Positions 15,575 to 21,013 of a DNA stretch of 21,013 nt are shown here, one piece after another. A program made the position numbers and the translations under genes. The stretch is taken from NCBI GenBank assembly GCA_016222925.1, contig JACRQB010000120.1, forward strand, positions 1 through 21,013, written 5' to 3'. The notes under the pieces were generated by a model. That model worked only from the letters and a program-made list of their open reading frames with translations, was not told where the DNA came from and did not search any database. The stretch's first letter is position 1. Each line of letters opens with the position of its first letter. The stretch is from Nitrospirota bacterium (GTDB lineage: Bacteria; Nitrospirota; Nitrospiria; Nitrospirales; Nitrospiraceae).

Positions 15575-16717
15575 TTATGGTTGGCGGAACGTATTGGAGT
15601 GCACTCGGTCTGCGTATTGATCGTGGATGCGCACCAGTTCTTCGGTAGATGCGACAAAGACGTCGAGCAGCTCTGGGTCAAAATGTTCGCTCCGGTGCTT
15701 GAGCATGAGTTCAATCGCATGACTGACTTCAAAGGCCGGCTTGTAGACCCGTTGCGTGGTCAGGGCATCAAATGCATCGGCGATAGCGGCAATGCGGCCT
15801 TCGATGGGAATGGCCTCGCCTTGTAACTTGCGAGGATATCCCGTGCCGTCGAAGCGCTCATGGTGGGTGTAGGCGATGACGGCTGCGACTTTCAACAGCT
15901 CTGCCTCCGACCCGCTAAGAATTTTATACCCGATTTCGGCGTGCTGCGCGATCACTCCGAATTCCTCCGGTGTGAATTTTCCGGGTTTCAGCAAGACATG
16001 ATCCGGGGTGCCGATTTTACCGATGTCGTGCATGGGGCTGGCTGTCCGAATCAAGTCGCATCGTTCAGGCGACAGACCGGCTTTGCGCGCGAGCATCTCA
16101 CAGTAGTGGCTCATGCGTTGAATGTGTTGAGCGGTGGCGCTATCGCGGAATTCTGCGGCAATGGCGAGCCGCTGAATGGTTTCTTCGCGAGACAGTCGGA
16201 GCTCTTTTTCGGTACGTTCGAGCCAGTCCAGCGCTTGCTGTAACGCGAGTGTTCTTGTTCGGACGACATCCTCGAGATTCTCACGATGGAGGCGGTTTTC
16301 CATCTCAAGCCGGCGACGGCGGAGGGCATTGGCGACGTCAATGAGCACTTCATTAGATTCGAACGGCTTGACGATATATCCGAATGCGCCGCCGTCGAGC
16401 GCTGCGTTTGCCAGGACGGAGCTGTCGAGGCCTGTGACCATGATTGCCGCTGTATGGTTTTGGTCTGACAGAAGGTTGCGCACCAGGTCCATGCCGGATT
16501 CTCCCGGCATATTGACATCGCACAGCATCAAGGCAAAAGGCTGGTCGCTCAGCTTTTGCCGGGCCTCTCGGGCATCAGCGGCGCAGTCGACCGCATACCC
16601 ATGGGATTGCAGTAAGTAGGCAAGGAGGCGTCGAATCGGCTCTTCATCGTCGACCACCAGGATGTTGCGATTATCGAGCAGGGCTTGATGAGTGGTTTGG
16701 TCTAGGAGGGTTGCCAT
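15575..16717 (-). CDS. Receiver/HD-GYP response regulator (predicted c-di-GMP phosphodiesterase)
   Basis: The 380-aa protein joins a receiver domain (~18-132; D23/D24, phospho-acceptor D67, VKPF near 117) through a coiled-coil linker (~135-185) to a full HD-GYP domain (~185-350). All key residues are present: H230-D231 in MHDIGK, QHAEIG, T-H285-H286-E and FDGTGYP (GYP at 293-295), and DAFDALTTQRVY. Known members with this layout cleave cyclic di-GMP in the cytoplasm, with output tuned by phosphorylation. The partner kinase is not evident nearby. The ATG at 16715-16717 has only a weak ribosome-binding site. A sigma-54-like promoter lies about 105-120 bp upstream. Unlike the HD-GYP gene at 13741, it shows no sign of damage. 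Confidence 0.92.
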   Translation of the reverse strand: MATLLDQTTHQALLDNRNILVVDDEEPIRRLLAYLLQSHGYAVDCAADAREARQKLSDQPFALMLCDVNMPGESGMDLVRNLLSDQNHTAAIMVTGLDSSVLANAALDGGAFGYIVKPFESNEVLIDVANALRRRRLEMENRLHRENLEDVVRTRTLALQQALDWLERTEKELRLSREETIQRLAIAAEFRDSATAQHIQRMSHYCEMLARKAGLSPERCDLIRTASPMHDIGKIGTPDHVLLKPGKFTPEEFGVIAQHAEIGYKILSGSEAELLKVAAVIAYTHHERFDGTGYPRKLQGEAIPIEGRIAAIADAFDALTTQRVYKPAFEVSHAIELMLKHRSEHFDPELLDVFVASTEELVRIHDQYADRVHSNTFRQP

Positions 16718-16820
16718 GAGTCGGGTATTCTTCGGGTCGTCTGGGTCGAGGATTGTGTCGTTTCTTCTTTATCGGCTCATTGGTGTATAACATGAGTGCC
16801 GCAGGAACTTCGCAGGGTTC

Positions 16821-16836
16821 TGCACTTTTTGTGCCA
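16821..16836 (-). promoter_or_regulatory. Candidate sigma-54 promoter of the HD-GYP response regulator
   Basis: On the minus strand the site reads TGGCACAAAAAGTGCA, matching TGGCACG-N4-TTGCW at 10 of 12 fixed positions with GG-N10-GC spacing. The -24 half TGGCAC is perfect. Transcription would begin near 16810, about 93 bp before the ATG at 16717. Confidence 0.6.
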
Positions 16837-17101
16837 TCGCATCCCTCCCGTGTCTTGGACTGTCAGCTAGTCTTCATATCGTGGTTTCGCGAGAGTGAAA
16901 GGTGGAAACCTCTCATCTGGAGCAGTCTTCAGAGTTAGCTGCTGAGATCAGGATCAGATATCAATGCTGGTGTTGGTGGGCTATATGTCCGTGGGATGTA
17001 CGGAATTTGTAAACGTGGGGGGCGGGAGTTGTACAAACTAGGAGACGCAGGGCTGGTTTGACCGTTCATTACCGCCGGCGATGCTGAGCCAATCGATCGG
17101 T

Positions 17102-17130
17102 TTGCGCTTTCTTAGGGCCTTCACTATAAT
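17102..17130 (+). promoter_or_regulatory. Sigma-70-like promoter of rph-rdgB
   Basis: TTGCGC (17102-17107) and a perfect TATAAT (17125-17130) are separated by 17 bp. Transcription would start near 17137, giving a short leader of about 26 nt that contains the ribosome-binding site GAGGAAGGGG just before ATG 17163. Confidence 0.7.
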
Positions 17131-17162
17131 TCCGACCTTACTCTTGAGGAAGGGGCCTACGA

Positions 17163-17906
17163 ATGAGCGCAATTTCAGGGTTGGTCCGTTTCGATGGGCG
17201 TCGCCGAGATCAGGTTCGTCCGGTGAAAGTGACCCGCAACTTTACCAAACATGCCGAAGGTGCTGTTCTGATTGAAATGGGAGACACCAAGGTCATTTGC
17301 ACAGCATCCGTTGAAGAAAAGGTGCCGCCTTTTCTCAAAGGCAAGGGGACTGGATGGGTGACAGCCGAATATGCCATGTTGCCGCGTGCCACTCATGAGC
17401 GATCACCACGGGAGGCGGTCAAGGGAAAGCAAGGCGGCCGGACTCTGGAGATTCAACGCCTCGTCGGACGGGCGCTGCGGTCGGTGACAGATATGTCGCA
17501 ACTGGGTGAGCGGTCCATTTGGATCGACTGCGATGTGATCCAAGCGGATGGGGGGACCAGAACTGCGTCCATCACCGGTGCCTTTATCGCCTTGGCTGAT
17601 GCCTGCGCCGTACTGAAAAAGAGGGATCTCTTGAAGAAGATTCCCCTGACCGATTACTTGGCCGCCATCAGCGTCGGAAAGGTCGGCGGAGAAGTGATGG
17701 TGGATCTGGCTTATACCGAGGATTCCATGGCGGAGGTGGACATGAATCTCGTGATGACTGGTCGTGGCCGGTATGTCGAGGTACAAGGCACCGCCGAACG
17801 TACGCCGTTTACGAAACAAGATATGGACGAGTTTCTAAATTTCGGCTGGCAGGCCATTCAACGATTGACCGCCATTCAGAAAGAGCTGATCGGTGCACTC
17901 GACTGA
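17163..17906 (+). CDS. rph: Ribonuclease PH
   Basis: RNase PH is a phosphate-dependent 3'-5' exoribonuclease that trims the 3' ends of tRNA precursors. The 247-aa product covers the whole family length (238 in E. coli). Visible family segments include 'GLVRFDGRRRDQVRPVKV', 'GDTKVICTASVEEKVPPFL', 'GWVTAEYAMLPRATHER' (phosphate-site region with basic residues), 'GRTLEIQRLVGRALRSV', the 'IDCDVIQADGGTRTASITGA' motif and 'EVQGTAERTPF'. ATG 17163 has a strong GGAAGGGG ribosome-binding site. The stop overlaps the start of rdgB by 14 bp, so the two are almost certainly translated from one transcript. Nothing is unusual. Confidence 0.97.
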   Translation: MSAISGLVRFDGRRRDQVRPVKVTRNFTKHAEGAVLIEMGDTKVICTASVEEKVPPFLKGKGTGWVTAEYAMLPRATHERSPREAVKGKQGGRTLEIQRLVGRALRSVTDMSQLGERSIWIDCDVIQADGGTRTASITGAFIALADACAVLKKRDLLKKIPLTDYLAAISVGKVGGEVMVDLAYTEDSMAEVDMNLVMTGRGRYVEVQGTAERTPFTKQDMDEFLNFGWQAIQRLTAIQKELIGALD

Positions 17907-18519
17907 GAGCCCAATCAAAGAGATCCTCCTCGCGACCAGAAATTCCGACAAAGTCAGGGAGCTCGCGGCTCTTCTTGGAGATCTTGGAATTCGAATCCGT
18001 ACCCTGGCCGATTTCCCTACCGCACCGGAAGTCGAAGAAGACGGTGAAACCTGTGAAGCGAACGCACGAAAAAAGGCTAAGGAGATCGCTGCTGCGACAG
18101 GCCTCCTGTCGGTCGCGGATGATACGGGACTCGAAGTTGATGCGTTGGGTGGAAGGCCGGGCGTCTTTGCGGCCCGATATGCAGGAGAAGGCGCCACCTA
18201 CGAAGACAACTGTAGGAAGCTGATCAAGGAACTGGATGGCGTGCCGCAGGCCAGGCGGACTGCCCGGTTTGTAACAGTCGCTGCCTTGGCGATGCCGGGA
18301 GGAGATACTCGGGTAGCCACTGGCACTCTTGCTGGCGTCATTGCTGAAGAGTGCGCAGGTTCGCACGGATTTGGGTACGACCCCGTGTTTTTTGTTCCGG
18401 AGCTCGGTCGCACGTTGGCTGAGTTGACGACTAAAGAAAAAAACCGTATCAGCCATCGGGCCAAGGCATTTCGAGCGATGGCTGACATTCTTCGACCGTT
18501 AGCTGCTGGAACGCTCTGA
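17893..18519 (+). CDS. rdgB: XTP/dITP diphosphatase (RdgB/HAM1 family)
   Basis: RdgB removes non-canonical purine nucleotides (dITP, XTP) by hydrolysing them to the monophosphate and pyrophosphate, keeping them out of DNA and RNA. The 208-aa protein has the family motifs: ATRNSDKVREL (~14-24), ETCEANARKKA, the metal-binding/base region 'VADDTGLEVDALGGRPGVFAARYAG', 'GSHGFGYDPVF' near 157-167, and 'KNRISHRAKAF'. GTG 17893 is chosen as the start because it keeps the TRNSDK strand at the usual distance from the N-terminus; the first ~9 residues (MHSTESPIK) are probably variable. It overlaps rph by 14 bp, an arrangement seen for these two genes in many bacteria. Confidence 0.96.
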   Translation: MHSTESPIKEILLATRNSDKVRELAALLGDLGIRIRTLADFPTAPEVEEDGETCEANARKKAKEIAAATGLLSVADDTGLEVDALGGRPGVFAARYAGEGATYEDNCRKLIKELDGVPQARRTARFVTVAALAMPGGDTRVATGTLAGVIAEECAGSHGFGYDPVFFVPELGRTLAELTTKEKNRISHRAKAFRAMADILRPLAAGTL

Positions 18520-18560
18520 GCCGCGTGGTGCTGACACATGGTCCAATTGTAGGCGTTGCC

Positions 18561-18590
18561 TGGACACCAATCGAAACATTCCTGTATATA
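18561..18590 (+). promoter_or_regulatory. Sigma-70-like promoter of tRNA-Pro
   Basis: TGGACA (18561-18566) and TATATA (18585-18590) are separated by 18 bp. Transcription would begin about 50 bp before the mature tRNA. Confidence 0.5.
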
Positions 18591-18646
18591 AGGATCTGCA
18601 GCTCGTGGTGCCGTGTCTCTAAGAGTTGTGAAAGCGAAGAGCTTGT

Positions 18647-18724
<78 letters not shown>

Positions 18725-18880
18725 TATTTTCAACCACTTCAGTTGTCTTCTCGTTTTCTTCATTCCTCTCAATTCCGGTTCTAGTCACGGTTCCGTTAGA
18801 AATAGACGGCAAGATGCCGGCTTGATCTCCAAACGGTTTAGACTCCGCTCCCATTCTTCTTCCAAAGCTCGCCACTCCTT

Positions 18881-19850
18881 CTACACCCCTTCAAGACCAG
18901 CCTGTTTCACAGCGGGCCAATAAAGCCGTCCATGAAAATTATCCACGTTCAGATGGGTCTGTGGATTCTGACTCGGGAATACCCACTTCGAACGTTGCCA
19001 AGAATCCAAGTTTCTGAGAATCGCGATGCTTTCTTCAGTCAGGGGAACATACTGAACAGCTCCGCTTTTCGTTTCCCCAAGAGTGAGGAAGCCATGTTCC
19101 AGATCCACATCGGTCCACCGCAGGCGAAACTGTTCGGACTTTCGCATTCCGGTCAGGATGGCCAATCGAACCCATGGTGCATAGGTCGGGCCTATTGCCT
19201 CGTACAGCTGCGCTTCTTTCTTTGGCGAGAGGAAGCGAGTACGTCCGGCTCGAATCGCTTTGAGCTTCACCTTCTCAAAAGGATTTTCGGGGAGTCCCGA
19301 TTTTCCGACCGTGGCGTAGAGCACATGTCGCAGGAATTTCATGTAGTGAAGGATGGTCTGTGGCGCGTGGATTTTCTGAGTCAATTCGCCCTTAATCTGT
19401 TCCAACAAATTGGGAGTAAGCTGGTTGACTCGTTTCCCACTCAGCCGTTTCGACCACCAAGCCCCGTAGAAGCGTTCATCTATGATCGTGGAAGGCTTTT
19501 TGCCGCTACAGGGCAATCGCCAGATAGCGGCTCAGCATTTCCTCAACCAGTTCATAACTGCCGCGCTGGTAGCGTTCCGGGAAGAACCGACCACTCTTTT
19601 GCTCTTGTTTCGCCTTCTCGTAAAAGTCACGGGCTTGCGTCTTGTTCGGGAAGCTGCCGAATCGCCGTTCCCGGCCTTCGTGATACAGCCGGACATACCA
19701 CACCAGCTTGCCGGTCGAATCCGTCTTACTCTTCCACTGACTGATGTTTGATATGACTGGGTGGGTTCCGTGCGCATTGGTGGGGACAAAGTTGTACGCT
19801 GTTGTGTGAGTTGCTCCGTTAGCAGCTGGAACGGTAATGATGGGCGGCAT
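18881..19850 (-). pseudogene. Broken tyrosine integrase (phage/island type)
   Basis: Two minus-strand pieces make one integrase. The N-terminal part (19506-19850, 114 aa) has an AGAAGGAG ribosome-binding site before its ATG and an arm-type DNA-binding region (WYVRLYHEGRERRFGSFPNKTQARDF). It ends in a stop. The core (18881-19516, 211 aa) continues in another frame with the SAM-like core-binding domain (RLSGKRVNQLTPNLLEQIKG) and the first catalytic box (LAILTGMRKSEQFRLRW, containing the first active Arg). It then stops at LEGV, before the H-x-x-R and Tyr boxes. Without them, strand exchange is impossible. Its stop faces the 3' end of tRNA-Pro, the usual layout of an island integrase beside its attachment site. 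No second attachment copy was found in the window. Confidence 0.88.
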
Positions 19851-19977
19851 GTGAAAAACTCCTTCTGTATTGGTTAACGAATACGTCGAACCGGCGACAC
19901 TTAAATGTACGCTCGCTGGTGTTACGACGCATCACCGTCTTCTGCTTGGTGAGCGTGCTCCATGTTCTGTTTGCATA

Positions 19978-19993
19978 GGCAAGGTGTAGGCCA
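19978..19993 (-). promoter_or_regulatory. Weak candidate sigma-54 promoter facing the integrase
   Basis: On the minus strand the site reads TGGCCTACACCTTGCC. The cores TGGC and TTGC are exact and the GG-N10-GC spacing is kept, but only 8 of 12 fixed positions match. The dyad element at 20116-20156 lies about 125 bp upstream, as with the other pairs. A sigma-54 promoter before an integrase would be odd, so this may be a chance match or a relic of another gene. Confidence 0.3.
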
Positions 19994-20115
19994 CTGACGG
20001 CGACAGCAATATTGGTGTTTGCAGCAATGCGCGCAACAGCTGGACTGTCGCGCCAATGTGGCGTGTTATCTCTTACAGAGTTCCTGTTAATGACATGAGG
20101 GCGGGAGGTCGGTGG

Positions 20116-20156
20116 TGAACCTAAAGAGATACACTCTGGATCGAATACGATTCACT
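20116..20156 (+). promoter_or_regulatory. Tandem-dyad element, divergent copy 3
   Basis: Two 20-bp units follow each other with a 21-bp period: TGAACC-TAAAGA-GATAC-ACT (20116-20135) and TGGATC-GAATAC-GATTC-ACT (20137-20156). A partial third unit starts at 20158. They share half-sites and the trailing ACT with copies 1 and 2, but the period is 21 rather than 17. As a plain direct repeat, 15 of 17 bases match between 20128-20144 and 20149-20165. Confidence 0.45.
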
Positions 20157-20305
20157 GTGGATCGATCCGCGAGGTTCATGCGTGCGTCGTAAGGGAAGTA
20201 GCGGTTCATCGAAGCCATGCATCAGCACGGTGGGTCGTCACCACTCTACTTGACGTCGACCTGCCTTAGGATTCAGACTAGCCTCACTCAGACAGTGCTG
20301 AGCGG

Positions 20306-20334
20306 TTAGGTGAGATCTGATCACGCTCGATACT
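20306..20334 (+). promoter_or_regulatory. Weak promoter candidate for tRNA-Arg
   Basis: TTAGGT (20306-20311) and GATACT (20329-20334) are 17 bp apart and lie about 24 bp before the tRNA. The -35 match is poor. Confidence 0.25.
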
Positions 20335-20357
20335 TAGGACTCAGTACTGTGAAGCAT

Positions 20358-20434
<77 letters not shown>

Positions 20435-20549
20435 CTAATTCTTCTAGTGAGGCGACGGGATGAACATTCCAAGGGTCTCTTCCCTTCCCTCGGTGGCCTC
20501 GCGCGTTGCATTCCCTAGTAATTTCCATGGCCAGGTAGACATCTCCCAG

Positions 20550-20579
20550 TAGACATTCCACGGTCGCGTCCCCTATAGT
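20550..20579 (+). promoter_or_regulatory. Sigma-70-like promoter of the DUF748 gene
   Basis: TAGACA (20550-20555) and TATAGT (20574-20579) are 18 bp apart, each matching consensus at 5 of 6 positions. Transcription would start near 20586, about 30 bp before ATG 20617. TAGACAT also occurs at 20536-20542, 14 bp upstream. Confidence 0.45.
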
Positions 20580-20616
20580 TTGCTCTTCAGATTCATCCGC
20601 CAAGGGGCTAGTTTGC

Positions 20617-21013
20617 ATGCGTCGGCTGCTTCGTCCACGGGTTCTGATCGGTACGCTGGTAGGCCTCATTGCTCTCTATTCGCTCGTCGGTTTCGTGCTC
20701 GTTCCCTATCTGATTACATCGTATGTCGTTCCCACCGCCTCGGAGCAAATCAAGCATCCTATCCTGTTGCGGGATGCCGCCTTCAATCCGTTCGCGCTCT
20801 CGCTCCGTCTCAATGGGTTGGAGATACGAACGAAAGACCAGACTGCCATGCTGGGGTTCGAGGAGCTGTTCATGAATCTGCGTGCAACAACGCTGTTCTT
20901 GCAAAAAATCGCGTTCGACGAGATCCGTCTCGTGATGCCGTTCGTGGCGGCCAAGGTCAATCGTGAGGGCAAGCTGAATCTGATGTCGTTGGTTCCGTCT
21001 TCGGAGGAGCCAC
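20617..21013 (+). CDS. DUF748 (AsmA-like) membrane-anchored protein, N-terminal part
   Basis: The frame opens at ATG 20617, with AAGGGG about 9 bp before it, and runs off the window, giving 132 residues. It begins with a basic stretch (MRRLLRPR) and a membrane helix (~10-33, VLIGTLVGLIALYSLVGFVLVPYL). A segment typical of DUF748/AsmA-like proteins follows: HPILLRDAAFNPFALSLRLNGLEI (about 50-73), then 'FEELFMNLRATTLFLQKIAFDEIRLVMPFV'. Large proteins of this type are anchored in the inner membrane with a long periplasmic beta-rich body and are linked to envelope lipid homeostasis. That role is known for relatives, not shown here. The minus-strand frame at 20385-20669 is a tRNA shadow. Confidence 0.85.
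   Translation, partial: MRRLLRPRVLIGTLVGLIALYSLVGFVLVPYLITSYVVPTASEQIKHPILLRDAAFNPFALSLRLNGLEIRTKDQTAMLGFEELFMNLRATTLFLQKIAFDEIRLVMPFVAAKVNREGKLNLMSLVPSSEEP

Larger units (their letters stand above)
16718..17162. other. Divergent control region between HD-GYP regulator and rph
   Basis: These 445 bp hold no gene. A sigma-54-like promoter faces left (16821-16836) and a sigma-70-like promoter faces right (17102-17130). An imperfect stem (TTTGTA at 17006-17011 with TACAAA at 17032-17037) flanks a G-rich stretch. I found no copy of the tandem-dyad element here. Confidence 0.55.
19851..20357. other. Gap between integrase remnant and tRNA-Arg
   Basis: No gene is visible in these ~500 bp. They contain a weak sigma-54-like site facing the integrase (19978-19993), the divergent third copy of the tandem-dyad element (20116-20156) and a weak possible promoter for tRNA-Arg. 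I found no copy of either tRNA 3' end that could mark an attachment site. Confidence 0.5.

Overview
The window looks like a bacterial chromosome segment of moderate-to-high GC. Its mix of a sigma-54 response regulator, HD-GYP and LuxR-type regulators, an ABC_sub_bind protein and a DUF748 protein suggests a Nitrospirota (Nitrospira-like) genome. That placement is inferred from gene content and was not tested by search.

Layout. 1-1725: start of a minus-strand single-pass membrane protein, a DUF4124 membrane protein and a secreted protein of unknown function. 1705-5434: cobalamin-dependent methionine synthase metH, broken near its 3' end by a 28-bp tandem duplication. 5528-12052: a trans-envelope sensory locus. 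It holds an NtrC-family response regulator (+) convergent with a minus-strand set: TonB-dependent receptor, periplasmic ABC_sub_bind protein and membrane histidine kinase. The kinase gene carries a frameshift. 12053-14663: two regulatory genes, a LuxR-type response regulator with an altered acidic pocket and a decayed DUF3391/HD-GYP gene. Each lies behind a ~500-bp upstream region holding a sigma-54-like promoter and a shared tandem-dyad element. 14916-16717: an unrecognised 170-aa protein and an intact receiver/HD-GYP protein, both minus strand. 17102-18519: the housekeeping pair rph-rdgB. 18647-20434: tRNA-Pro(TGG), a broken tyrosine integrase and tRNA-Arg(TCT). 20617-end: the start of a DUF748 protein.

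The main unexplained signal is regulatory. Five intergenic sites fit the -24/-12 sigma-54 pattern (GG-N10-GC). Three of them lie about 120-200 bp from a repeated element made of tandem dyads of the form TGAATC-N6-GATAC. Two copies, 1.15 kb apart, match at 30 of 36 positions. This looks like an upstream activator site for an NtrC-type activator. The response regulator encoded in the window is one candidate, but nothing in the sequence proves it binds there.

The second theme is gene disruption. metH, the histidine kinase, the LuxR regulator (possibly), the HD-GYP gene and the integrase all have frame or deletion defects. The two single-base defects and the metH duplication could be assembly errors. 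The HD-GYP and integrase genes look truly decayed, because they have lost whole segments and key residues.
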